Positions 36,701-47,187 of a DNA stretch of 64,000 nucleotides are shown here, one piece after another (position 1 is the first letter of the stretch; each line of letters starts with the position of its first letter). The stretch spans positions 124,001-188,000 of the forward strand of contig CAXKVR010000027.1 in assembly GCA_964058845.1 (NCBI GenBank), in the 5' to 3' direction. The translations under genes were made by a program, and so were the position numbers. A model generated the notes under the pieces. That model searched no databases. It saw only the letters and a program-made list of their open reading frames with translations, and had not been told where the DNA came from. The stretch is from Carex sylvatica. Taxonomy: Eukaryota > Streptophyta > Magnoliopsida > Poales > Cyperaceae.

Positions 36701-37085
36701 AAATTGCGAGAAGGTGCCATGGATCTCCCATGGCGGCCAAGGATCTAGGGGCAGTATTAAATGGGAGAAGTGAACTCGCTAGACCGGGTTTGACAGGAAG
36801 AGGAGGGGGCGGGCTGTTGGCGCGGGATTCTTCCGACAGTTGTGATTGCGGGTCGACGAAGTCCTTAGCAGCAGGATGGGGATCTTCTTTCCTTAGGTCT
36901 ATTGAGGAGGGAGGAAGGGATTATCTCTCTGTCGATTGCGGCGGTGGGAGAAGGGAGGATGGAGATAGAGGAGATCGACACAGAGAGAGAAGAGGTGTTG
37001 GGAAGAAGAGAGGCGTGGTGACAGAGAAAAATAGAGTTATTCGGGGAGAGAGGGAGATGGGCGTTCGCTGGGAGAGGCACCTCTA
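33752..37085 (-). pseudogene. captured or decayed gene fragments inside the Mutator-like element
   Basis: Read on the - strand, 37085-36720 is a pyrimidine-rich, GC-richer 5'-UTR-like block leading to GCCGCCATGG. Exon-like segments with plausible splice edges follow: one ending at 36600 (ARDWINFQQSSSKEQ/gt), 35571-35524, 34737-34562 (CHMIDAMYAAASQSYNCHVG..), 34036-33953, and 33853-33752 (DVRFTMPLYHAEEVQ..RNLD stop). Another possible segment ends at 33279. The reading frame cannot be kept across all junctions: the frame stops soon after the first ATG, and the 35571-35524 segment joins to the next one only with a stop. I do not recognise the parent gene. It is most likely a transduplicated, non-functional copy. 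Confidence 0.5.
35897..36415. mobile_element. Ds-like hAT element nested in the Mutator-like element
   Basis: The left end TAGGGGTGTAAACGGTCGAA and the reverse complement of the right end TAGGGGTGTAAACGGATCGG match the Ac/Ds terminus (TAGGGATGAAAACGG) closely. Subterminal GGATACGGATA clusters occur on both sides. The 8-bp flanks are CAGGAAGG (35889-35896) and CATGAAGG (36416-36423), 7 of 8 identical. No transposase; 519 bp. Confidence 0.87.
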
Positions 37086-38091
37086 ACGACGAGCGTTCCA
37101 GCGAAAAAAAATGTACACATCTTAGATAATCTGCAGGATTTTGATTCAAATTCAACGGTGCAACCGAAAATGCGTGTGGTAATACGTGTGGCTATACATG
37201 TGACGGGTCCAATTTGAATTAAATGTAGACTTCTACACATATAAATGATGTATTTAATCAAAGGAAGATATATTATTTGACTGGATAATTCAGATTCAAT
37301 CGGAATTTAAATCAATCAATCTCAACCATTAGAGTTTCGGTTCAATCAATTCAATTTAAGATGCATAATATAGAGGAGAGATAATAATATAATATAAAAT
37401 ACAAAAAATAATATAATAATATAATATATATAAAATCATAATATAATATAATATAATAATTTAATATAAAAACAAAATATAATATAATATAATATAATAA
37501 TATATATAAGTATATTAATATAATAATATAATATATATAAAATCATAATATAATAATATAATATCATAACATAAAATAATATAATGTAATATAATATATA
37601 TAAGTATATTAATATAATAATATAATATAAAAAACAAAAAATAATATAATATAATATATATAAGTATATTAATGTAATAATATAATATAAAAAAATTATA
37701 TAATATAATATAAAAATATAATATGTATAAAATCATAATATAATATAATATAATATAAAAAACAAAAAATAATATAATAAATATTTGTATATATATATAT
37801 ATAATCTTACATGATGTGAGAAATGTGAAGTTTCTCGGATGAGTCTTACTTTTCCATCCGGACTTGCTTTTTTTTTTTTAACCATAGAAGGCTCGAATGG
37901 ATTTTACTTTATCGTCTGCCTTTTTTTTTTTTTTTTTACCGCTAAGTTGATTAAGAATTATAATTAGAGATATAAGCCGGACGGGATAACAAGTCCTATT
38001 CTATCTATTTATTGACAAAATCTCAAATTAATCCCCTATTTCGATATTTTATTAATTTATTTTCTATTAATAAAAATTCAGAAAATTAGAG

Positions 38092-39037
38092 AAGGGAGAA
38101 AGAAGAATGGAGGAAAGAAACATAAAAGTTCGACACAATTTGTATATTGAACAGAAAAGAGGATGTCACCAATTAAACATTCAAAGACTAAGAAACAGAA
38201 AAAGATTGGCGTCCAATTTGTGACATAAAATATAGTTTAGAGACCACAAAATTTCCTCTGAAGAAAGCATCTAAAATAATTGCACTTGTGAAAAGGTTTG
38301 TAATTATTACAACCAAAATGGCGAAAAGGTCTGAGGAATAACCAGGATAGCCCTGACCAATATTTCTGTAAGCATAACTTTAATTCTCAGCTTCAGCCTT
38401 CTGGCCTGAAATTTCCCTTTTCAACTTATCAAGCACTTTCTATGAAAGTATGGTTCTTAGAAGTTCTAGAATGGAACCATTATCATCCAAACTAAGAAAA
38501 ATATTTACAAAAGGATTTACAGAACCTTTTACTCTACTACAGTCGAGCAAAAGGAAATTTCATCTAAACAAAAACCATACTTGGATTTTAAAATTAATTT
38601 ATATTGTTTGGCTTTAAAATTTTAGTAGGAGGCTGGTGTTGATAGAGCTAACTCACTAACCTTCAAATGCTTATATTTTGCTAATCCCCAAACTGGAGTG
38701 GAATGGAAGCAAAGAATTTAGCAACCAACCAAACAAGAGAAAAGTAAAAAAATAATGCACTACTTCCACTTCATTTCAGTACATTTTCGCTCTAACCTCC
38801 CTTTCCATTAACCTTCTTGCAGCCAAACATGTTGCACACTAACTGAAATAATAGTATTTTCATTCAAAATAATTCAATCCATGTAAATGAAAAAAAGGAG
38901 ACATGGACATGAATATCTTGGTGGCTGGAAATCATAATGGAAACTACAACAGTAAATCTCACATAAATTATCAATAGTACCTAACACGACCTTAATTTGG
39001 CTTAAGAAAAAATCTCAGAATTTTATTCAGAGACAGC
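38092..39037. other. SRP9 3' side; one orphan exon-like segment
   Basis: AT-rich DNA that should include the SRP9 3' UTR at its right end. On the - strand, 38439-38380 reads TAG/AAAGTGCTTGATAAG.. and encodes KVLDKLKREISGQKAEAEN followed by a stop, with a splice acceptor in front. It looks like a terminal coding exon in phase 0, but no partner exon was found, and SRP9 exon 3 ends in phase 1, which would make it stop at once. Low confidence that it is coding. Confidence 0.35.
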
Positions 39038-40266
39038 TTATTGCCTCCTGCCCCTGCCTTTCTTCGCCGGTTGCTGCTCTACTTGCTCCTTTCCAGTAGC
39101 TTCTGTAATGTCAGCTGTGAAAAAAAAAAATCAGTGACCTTGACACTATCAACCATGAAAGAAAAATTGACTTTGGTCCCAGAATGATCATTATTAAGTT
39201 TCATCCTGAACTGTTCTTGATCCAGTTCTTCCACAGTGTACCATTATAACTTATTAGCAATATGCATATTGGTTAGTACACATTTTTCTTTTACTAGCTA
39301 GAATTTGGTACTGTTTTTTTCCATGTTTGAGAGGGCTCTTGTGTGGTTACCCTGCATACAATTAAAATAATTTTTCAGAGTTTAAGAAGGCAAAATTACC
39401 ATCAGGCCCTCGTGACATGAGGGTGAAGAAGATATTGTTCAGCTTCTCCATCTTTTTTGCATCTTGGGCCTGGTCTGTCTTAAACTTGAGGCACTATAAT
39501 ATGAACAACTCTCAATTAGCAGGAAAATATTATTATGGTAACAAAACAAAGTGCATATCTAGTTCATTAGTTATGTTCTCCATTTGTAATTGCACAAAAA
39601 ATGTAAACACATGGGATTTTGACAGAGAAAATATTTGCAGATTAGCAAAATTGTAATGGCATGATAATCATCACAATTATTTGAGTAATGAGCAGGATAT
39701 ATTTTCATGGGAGAGGGACGGGGGGGGATTGAGTATAGTTGCCAAACAATTAGAGACTAAAGATGATTCCTCGTACAATGTGATAAATACACTATTAAGA
39801 CATTTAATTAATCCAAGGAAAAACTCTAATTATTCAACTACAAAAACAATGAAGCATGGCAATTAACACTAATGACAGAGAGTTTGTTATTCTGGCACCA
39901 AAAAGAGTAACAACTCCTTTTTCTGGTGAAGAAAACTCCCAGGTGGAGAAGTAGGGTTGATCTTAATCTACAAATTGCTAACTAGAATTCCAGAAGAAAT
40001 TAAATTATAAATGCAGTAAGCAGTTGATTGAACCAGACCTCACGATTATCGGTGACTTTGAGCACAAGCTTTCCGTCGCAGTGGCGATACTTCGTCACAT
40101 ACCGAGTCTACTTTAATCAAATTAGGAAAAAAAACAATAAAAGGATAGCAATCGAAGAAAGATCAAATAATAGCAGAAAAGAGGCGAAAATTACAGAATG
40201 GGGATCGGCGCGAAATAGTTGCACAGTTCTCTCCACAAACTCGTCCCAAGACTCGATATAAACCAT
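39038..40266 (-). CDS. SRP9: signal recognition particle 9 kDa protein
   Basis: SRP9 pairs with SRP14 on the Alu domain of the SRP RNA and mediates elongation arrest during co-translational targeting to the ER (established). Four exons on the - strand, 40266-40195, 40107-40039, 39493-39400 and 39114-39038, give 103 aa, the plant SRP9 length. Recognised stretches: MVYIESWDEFVERTVQLFRA at the N-terminus, TKYRHCDGKLVLKVTDN, the C-terminal helix LKFKTDQAQDAKKMEKLNNI, and the Lys/Gly/Arg-rich plant tail KKGRGRRQ. All introns are GT-AG and all phases close. The start codon agrees with the family. A Mutator-like element ends about 950 bp beyond the stop codon, and a cluster of small MITEs begins about 360 bp upstream of the start. 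Confidence 0.96.
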
Positions 40267-40623
40267 GAGATCCGATGAGTCTTCTCTGAGAACTCGGTAC
40301 GATTGGGATTGGTAAATAGGGTTTTCAATTGATTTCTCTGTCGCCCTTATCAACCATCTCCAATTGGAAACTGTGAAGAGAACTACCAGCCTCCCAGGCC
40401 CATTTAGTAAGACGAAAATGAATATGGCCCATTTAGTGAGACGAAAATAAAGTACTCACTGGAACTTAGACGCCGTTGTTACTTTAAAACCTTTACTTTC
40501 GCAATAACTAAACTTTGGTTAGTTAACCTTGGAGAGGCCCAAGAACGATCCAACACACAGATAAATCTACAAACGAAAACCTCAGAGAATCCTCAAAAGA
40601 AAATTCGGACACTGTAGTTTATG

Positions 40624-40823
40624 GCGAATCCGTATCCTCTCCGGTATTTCAGAGGATGACCCTCACTTCACGGTTTCAGATTCAATTTCAACCTGTTTGA
40701 TATTCGGCCCGCAATAGGGGTAGTATTTCATGGCTTTGAGATTCGTGCCAAGTTAAAAATAACGGTTCAGATTTAGTAATTGTAAAAAATTCTCTTATCA
40801 GGTATTGGAGAGGAGTGAATTCG
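40624..40823. mobile_element. small MITE, inverted copy of 20028-20216
   Basis: Read on the - strand it begins GAATTCACTCCTCTCCAATA and continues with ACAATTACTA, ACTTGGCACGAATCTCAAAG and TACTACCCC, colinear with 20028-20216. It ends near GGCGAATCCGTATCCTCTCC. It lies in the upstream region of SRP9. Confidence 0.65.
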
Positions 40824-40841
40824 TTTATGGGTGCGTATCCT

Positions 40842-40993
40842 CTGAGATATCTCATATTTTGCGTGACCGACGTGTCCGGTGCCTATTCGGGGAAACCACA
40901 GGGGCAGTATTGTTTCAGCTTTGAGATTCGTGTGGAACGTATTTGAACGATTGAGATTTTCCAAAAATTCACGCAAAATATGAGATATCTCAG
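40842..40993. mobile_element. small MITE with perfect 25-bp inverted ends
   Basis: Left end 40842-40866 (CTGAGATATCTCATATTTTG..) and right end 40969-40993 (..CAAAATATGAGATATCTCAG) are exact inverted copies over 25 bp. It is flanked by GTATCCT on the left and GAATTCGTA on the right, like its neighbour. The interior carries TTTGAGATTCGTG. Confidence 0.65.
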
Positions 40994-41195
40994 TGATTTG
41001 AATTCGTAGTTTATGGAGTCCACCAACAACAACAAAAATTCAGACGCCATAGTATGCGGCGTGCAGATTCGGACCCAAAAATCTGAGGTAATAAGCTGAG
41101 AAACTCTTACCCGGCCAGAGGAGATATAAGCTGAGATGTTCAATTTATGTCTTCCGATTGTAAGTTGTAGTCCTTTGACAAAAACTCATTAAGTG

Positions 41196-41706
41196 CAGGG
41201 ATGTTGAAACGGTTCAATTTGTTTGTTTTTTAACTAAACTGAAAAATTTCAGTTTAAATGGTTTGATTTTTTGATTTATATCGATCAGTTTGGTTCTTTC
41301 TGAATTAGTTTGGTTTAAATGAATCGGCTCGGTTTAGACTTTTCAAACCCGACTAAACCGAACCGATCGATTTATATTGGTTTAAATATGATTTATATTT
41401 TGTTTGGTTCAACCATTGCTTCATTTCTTTCATTTTAGTTTAAATATTTTAAAACATCAACATATTTTGTATGAAATTGAACAACTTGTGTATGAACATG
41501 TGTAATTTTCGTTAATAATTGCAGCAATAGAAGTTTACTTCGGTTTGAACTGAATAAACTAAAATTTACTTCTGTTTGTTTGATTCGGCTCTTAATCAGT
41601 TTATAAGTTTAATCGGTTCAGTTGGTTCTATTTTTTAAAACCGTAAAAATATTGATTTGGTTTTTTTAGTTCGATTTTAATCGAACCGACCATTTGAACA
41701 CTCCTA
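41196..41706. mobile_element. Ac/Ds-like hAT element, 511 bp
   Basis: The left end CAGGGATGTTGAAACGGTTC and the reverse complement of the right end TAGGAGTGTTCAAATGGTCG form Ac-like termini. The 8-bp flanks ATTAAGTG (41188-41195) and ATTAAGTC (41707-41714) match at 7 of 8 positions. The interior is rich in GGTTTAAA/AACCGAACCGA words and has no transposase. Confidence 0.8.
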
Positions 41707-41719
41707 ATTAAGTCCACAA

Positions 41720-42010
41720 ACAGGGGCGGTCGCCTAGATTTTAAAATTTTATAGAAACTTGTATGTCTGGACCGACTTTGTTTTCCGCTGGAGTTTTAAT
41801 TTGTAATTGATGCTAAATTAGAGTTAAAATTATAATAATTTTTTTTAATTCTGATTGGTAATTATAATTAAAAATTAGAGTGTTAAAAATAAAAATTATA
41901 GCATTATTTTTATTTAGTACTCAATTAGCTAATAATTTTAAACCTCATTAATTATTTAAATTCAATTTGCTATTATTTTGCTCTTATATGACGAAAATCC
42001 TGACCCTAGA
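41720..42010. mobile_element. hAT-like fragment related to 21260-21632
   Basis: It starts AGGGGCGGTCGCC, shares GTAATTGATGCTAAATTAGA-type and TTTAGTACTCAATTAGCTAA blocks with the element at 21260-21632 in the same order, and ends near GACGAAAATCCTGACCCTA. The right terminus is diverged and no target duplication was seen. It abuts the previous hAT element. Confidence 0.5.
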
Positions 42011-42324
42011 CTTTGGCATCCTGAAGTTAATTTTTTAATTTTTTTTTTTTGTTGATGATGCGCTACAAAAACTATGGCGTTCCTGCCTTTTGCTATTTTT
42101 TTTTTTTCCAATTTTGTTCTTGTTCCTGTTTTTGTTTATTTATTACTAATAAAAAAATCGGCGCATTTTGGGCTTCCCAATCCCTCGATTTCCTCCCCGC
42201 CTTTTATCCATCGCTTCCCTCCACAACGGGACGTTATTTAATCGGTCAAATGAGAGATGAGTAGATGATATCCCCAAAATACATTATTTAATCCAATCCG
42301 AATCAGCATCCCACCTGACATTGC

Positions 42325-42540
42325 AGTCCACATCGTCTGCATTAACTCAAAAGAGAATTTTTTGAGTTAATGTATTTGCATCGTCTGATTATAAATGGAG
42401 CCCATCCGGCTCCGACCTATAATGTACGAGGTCTTTAATATTAGTGTGGATTTAATCTGCACGAATCTTAGAGATAATCTGACGGTCTATAAATATTAAC
42501 TCAAAAGATTCCTTTTTGAGTTAATGCAGAGGATACGAAT
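42325..42540. mobile_element. two-hairpin MITE, GATACGAATTC family
   Basis: Hairpins ATTAACTCAAAAG/TTTTTTGAGTTAAT at 42339-42372 and ATTAACTCAAAAG/CTTTTTGAGTTAAT at 42494-42525; the right edge GCAGAGGATACGAATTC is identical to that of 23572-23800. The interiors also share TCTTTAATA.TAGTG and GCACGAATCTTA-type words. Confidence 0.65.
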
Positions 42541-44628
42541 TCCCTGACGTTGTATCCCCTCTGGCGCTATTTTCAGATCCGGTGTTTGTCTTTACGTGTG
42601 GTCGACTCTATTAAACCATTTACAGCCGTCCGATCTGGAAATTTGATCCGCGTAGCCTGGGGCCGACCCGGGATGTTGGTTAAAGCGAGGCCGTAAATCT
42701 TACACTTTCGGAATCCGAGGCGTGAAAAGCTGTGTACCGGGTCTGGTTACCTTGCGGTGAACTTGATTAAACACCGAAACCTATTCTTAAGTGCCTTTCG
42801 TTATTAGGAGCTTTGCAATTAGTACCATAAATACAACTTATTCACTTGAAATTCATACAAAGCTTTGATGATATCTTGGAAATAATTTTTCAGCTGTTTA
42901 TACTGTCTGCAATGTGTTCGTGCTTAGGACCATTAAAAACATGTAACATTTTTTTTAGTATGACATTGAAGTTATAATTCTTAAATATGTTTTAAAATTA
43001 TAACCTTCAACACTAAGCATGTCTTAGTCAAATGTGCTTTCTCAAAAAGAGAAGACTCAAATGCCTTTATTTATTGTGTCTCTACCATGTTTTCATTTTT
43101 AAAAATATTAATAAATTAAAATTTAAATCATAAACATAAAAATAAAACCATTAAATTTATTTGATCTATGTTATTTTCTCTATGTACTTATAAAAAAATA
43201 TCACATTTTGATTTTTTTTTTTATGCAAATCAATCATTTGAAATTTCAACGCTTAGAAATTATTCACATTAGTACGTTTTTACAAGCTCTTGATGACAAC
43301 TAAAATAAAGTTGAAATATCACAATTTTTTACACGTGCATAGATAAAATGATGTAAATCATATCCAATGGTTTTATTTTGACATTTAAGCTATAAATTTT
43401 GAGTTATTAAAGTTCTTAAAAATAGAGGCATTTGAACCCTCCTATTTTAAAAAAAATACTATCGTAATATAATTAATGAAAATAATTTAATGATGACAGC
43501 AATCACCATAGTAAAAAAAAATAGTTTAAAATAGTATTTACAATGTGGATAACGATGCTATTATCGATGTTATTTTCAGAAATACTAAAGAAAGTTAAAT
43601 TTATTTCAATAATTACCGAGTACAATATTATTTGTTGTGGTGAGCTTAAAGCTAATAATTTACTTAAAAGAATTATTTTATCTTGAACATATTATATGAA
43701 AAGGACTAATTCTGTTATAAATGGATAGCAATGTGAATGATTAACAAGAGACAACTGATTGACGAGTTAAATATCAATTTTGTCCTCAAAAGAATGATTA
43801 TTTTTATACAACACGATTCTCTCATCTTATCCATCCGTTCGATAGCTTGTTGATACAATATAATTTTCATATTTTTCTTGTGCCGACAATAATAAATGTT
43901 CAACTAAAATCGGGTCGCTGAAATTTACACGGTCCCTGATAGTGCATCATTAATCAATCCATACTGTAATCTTAGTCCAAAAAAGTTAATTAACTATACA
44001 ACGAACAGCACCAAGAATATAACCTCGACAATGACTCGCGTGTACAAATTTCAATGAGCTGAACGTTAATCAATCATGCAATGCATAAACACATTTGAAT
44101 GATAGGGACTTGTACAAAAATTCAAAGCATTCAACGCTCAAGCGTCCGTCTTAGAAGTTAGAATCAATCATCAGTTGTACCTTACAGGTGTTGATGTATC
44201 ATTATCAACTACCAAATACCAATCTATGCTTGTGATTATCATGGAAAAATTGCTCCCTCCTTAGGTGATGTTACCGCCGGGTCTTCCGCACACTAAAGCA
44301 AAGTGAAAGAAAAATTATACAAGCAATCAAAAGCAAAAGGTCCAAGTCAAAACCATCTCCATTAAAATAGAACTGGAATCGTCCGCCCACACCTCGCTGC
44401 TTCAAGAATATATTGCTCTGCCACATCGTTTGAATAAAATAACTAATCATGTATATCTAAAACTAATGGTCAGAGAAGTGAATAATTTTTTTTTTTTTAT
44501 AAAATAATAATGACTTCCTTTTTTTATGTCATGACCGATTTTTTTAATAATTGCCGTCCTGTCATTTGAATTTATTTATTTTTCAACTATAACGGTCTAA
44601 TATGTGCATTGTTACTGTCACATAACTA
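42541..44628. other. intergenic; one degenerate fold-back, no gene
   Basis: AT-rich DNA without convincing frames. Around 43048-43440 an old fold-back is visible: GACTCAAATGCCTTTATTTA is mirrored by AAAATAGAGGCATTTGAACC (about 43420-43439). Its end sequence AGG.GGGTTCAAATGCCT resembles the ends of the element at 48537-48936. Confidence 0.5.
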
Positions 44629-45015
44629 GGGGTAAAATGCATCATTGATTTTGTGCTCCAACTATATTTTATGTCTTTATTGCTGTTTACAAAGTTCAAA
44701 TAGTCGATCCGAACCACTCAACATGATATACATATTAAAATGTGCTTAGTGACCAAATTTTATATCTTTTGAAATTTTTTTACTATTTGTTTAGATAGGT
44801 ACAAAATTACTACATCTAGACCATCCAAAAACAGTAATTTTGTACCTATCTAAAAAGAAAGTAAAAAAATTATAAAAAACATAAAATTTGGTCACTGAAC
44901 ACATTTTAATATGTATATCATGTTGAGCGGTTCGAATCGATTGTTTGAACTTTATAAACGGAGATAGAGACATGAGGTATGATTGTAGTACAAAACTAAT
45001 AGTGCATTTTAATCC
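44629..45015. mobile_element. fold-back MITE, shared-core family
   Basis: The left end GGGGTAAAATGCATCATTGA and the reverse complement of the right end GGATTAAAATGCACTATTAG are inverted repeats continuing for over 90 bp. The core AAATTTTATA..TTTTTACTATTTGTTTAGAT and its mirror (44755-44890) matches the 17-19 kb, 9.2 kb and 48.5 kb elements. No clear target duplication. Confidence 0.7.
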
Positions 45016-45627
45016 TACTCTTGTTACATATATCTGTAAAAATATTCTTACATTACTATTTTGTTATGTTAAATTTGAAAATGTCACTGGCTCTACACTT
45101 TCAAATACGATAATAAAAACATGCACATATTGATCAATCTCAGACGTATATATTGTTGCTATTGCTATCCATATAGAAATAACATAGAATCATATCATAT
45201 AATTATGTGGTTAAAATTTAACAAAGGTCCGACAATTACATCACAGTAGAATTTTAATAAATAATTTAATTATATAGAAATTACGTGGTTAAAATTAAAT
45301 AAAGGTACAACAATTAAATAGCATTAGAATTTTAATCAAATAATTTAATTATGGCTCTTAGAATAAACATTAACGCATCTATGCTACTGTTAACAATCAA
45401 TATTGTTTCTATCAATCATGTGGTGATAACAATAAAGTATATTACTATTATACTATAACCATATAATTATATGATTAAAATTAAATAATGATACTGTCAA
45501 ATACCATAATAAAAATTCAACGGAAATAATATAATTATGATACTCTGAAGTGAAAATTAGCACATGTACTGCAGCATCTGTAGCAAAAATGTTTTAATGA
45601 GGTAGGTTAGTTATTCCGAAATTTTTA
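45016..45627. other. intergenic with degenerate 78-bp tandem repeat
   Basis: 45200-45360 holds two units of about 78 bp containing TTA(T/C)GTGGTTAAAATT.AA, AAAGGT.C.ACAATTA and AGAATTTTAAT.AAATAATTT; a third, more diverged unit lies near 45465-45545. Non-coding. Confidence 0.5.
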
Positions 45628-46838
45628 TTAATACCCAAAATTATTATAAAATTATCGCAATCTATTCGCTTTTTTGGGATATCGAAAATTGGCCCTTCCG
45701 GTTACTAAATAACCGGACCAAAGCATACTTTCTGGTGATTAAATCACCGGACCAATTTTTTTAGTCTGGTGACTAAATAATCGGAAAGCATGCCTTGGTC
45801 TAGTTATTTAGTAACCGGATCTTTGTTTTGGCATTTCAATAAATTCATCCAATTATTTAGTGACCGGTTCTGTTGTTTTTTTTTACAAAACACAATTTTT
45901 TTTATTTTTATTCTTTTGTATTAAAATATTAGAAATGTTGAATATATTTCTTTGAAAATAGATGAAATACAATATAATTTGATTTATTATAAAGATTGCA
46001 ACAAATAACCCGGATCAATATTTTTCAGACCGATTTTTTCATGGTTGTAAGAAAAAATAATATATTTCTTTATATGTTATTGGAAAAAAATAAAAATGCT
46101 TGGATCTGAATTATTGATCCCGCTTCAAAAGTCACTTCTAGGTAAATACATAAAATATTGTGATCTTTCTAGTACATTTAATTTCTAAAAAGTTGTATTT
46201 ATTTAAAAAAAAATAAAAACTTGAAGTTATTTAATTATTGCCATTCAAAAATAATTTTCAAAATAGATACAACTTTTTCAAAATTAAATGTAATAGAAGG
46301 ATCACAATATTTTATGTATTATCTAGACATTTTAACCGCGATCAATAACTCACATTCAAAGCATATATTTTTTTTCCAATAGCACATAAAGAAATATATT
46401 AATTTTTCTTATAGCTGCAAAAAATCCAGTTTGAAAAATATTAATCCGGATTATTTGTTACAGTCTTTCTAATAAATCAAATTATATTATATTCCATCTA
46501 TTTTCAAAGAATATTCAACATTTCTAATATTTCAATACAAAAAATATTTTATTTTTCTCTTTTGTAAAAAAAAAGACAAAATAACAAAATCGGTTAATAA
46601 CCGGATGAATTTATTGAAATGCAGAAGGCCAAAACAAAGATCCGGTTACTAAACAACTGGACGAAGGCATGCTTTCTGATTATTCAGTCACTGGACCAAG
46701 AAAGTTAGTCTGGTGATTTAATCACCGGAAAGTATGCCTTGATTCGATTATTTAGTAACTGGAAGGGGCAATTTTCAAAATTTTCCGAAAAAATGGATAG
46801 ATTGCGTAATTTTATAATAATTTCGGTTAGGTATTGCT
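45628..46838. mobile_element. 1.2 kb fold-back element with palindromic iterons
   Basis: The left and right arms are inverted copies of about 500 bp around a centre near 46230. Each arm carries 19-bp quasi-palindromes of the form CYGGTKAYTAAATNACCGG. On the left they start at 45698, 45732, 45766 and 45800 (exact 34-bp pitch), with one more at 45849. On the right they start at 46642, 46676, 46710 and 46744 (again 34 bp), plus a partial one at 46590. The ends read AATACCCAAAATTATTATAA and, mirrored, TTATAATAATTTCGGTTAGG. No target duplication was recognised and the edges are approximate. No reading frame. Confidence 0.75.
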
Positions 46839-47187
46839 ATCCCTAAACTGGACACCTCCTGTTATTAGTACCGGAGAGCAAGGAAAGAAAAGCCGTAGGG
46901 CCCGTCCGGAGTAAAATAAAGAAAGAATAGCACACTACTAAGCTCCGGCGGTCCCCGTTTCCCCTATTTCTCCGCGTCCGACGAGCCAAAATTCGAACCC
47001 AAAAGGAGAAAAACCAAACTTCAACTGTTTCCTGAAAAACAAAACCTCAAATCCGACTTCAACTCCAATACTCCATCCATTCAGACAAAAAGTGAAATAA
47101 ACAGCACAATAGAAAAAACATATCCCGTGTAGTTATTTCATCGAATGCTGCTTCTAAGTTCTAACGAGAAATAAAAAAGAGATTAAA
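46839..47187. other. LC8 gene upstream region
   Basis: GC-richer than the flanking repeats (46880-46990), as expected of a promoter and 5' UTR. No clear TATA box was seen. Nothing else was recognised. Confidence 0.4.

Larger units (their letters stand above)
32340..38080. mobile_element. 5.7 kb Mutator-like element (Pack-MULE candidate)
   Basis: Terminal inverted repeats of about 270-300 bp (32340-32612 against about 37806-38080) share ATTAATAGAAAATAAATTAA, GTCCGGCTTATA, GCCTTCT, GGAAAAGTAAGA and AACTTCACAT in mirrored order. Each is followed inward by a (TAATA/TATAT)-rich satellite (32620-32750 and 37380-37800). An 11-bp perfect direct repeat GAAAATTAGAG flanks the element (32329-32339, 38081-38091), within or just above the usual 9-11 bp of Mutator elements. 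No transposase was found. The interior carries exon-like segments and a CpG-richer 5'-UTR-like block on the - strand (see 33752-37085), and a Ds-like element is nested inside. Confidence 0.8.

Noticed and set aside
36682..37086. A 134-codon + strand frame, Gly/Arg-rich
   Set aside because: It is the complement of a pyrimidine-rich 5'-UTR-like block of the - strand captured gene; no family resemblance and low-complexity content.
37515..37736. A 73-codon Ile/Tyr-rich frame
   Set aside because: Read-through of the TAATA satellite inside the Mutator-like element.
40117..40353. Long first SRP9 exon reading through to 40117
   Set aside because: The frame after residue 24 is hydrophobic and non-homologous; splicing at 40195 to the exon starting at 40107 restores the SRP9 sequence exactly.
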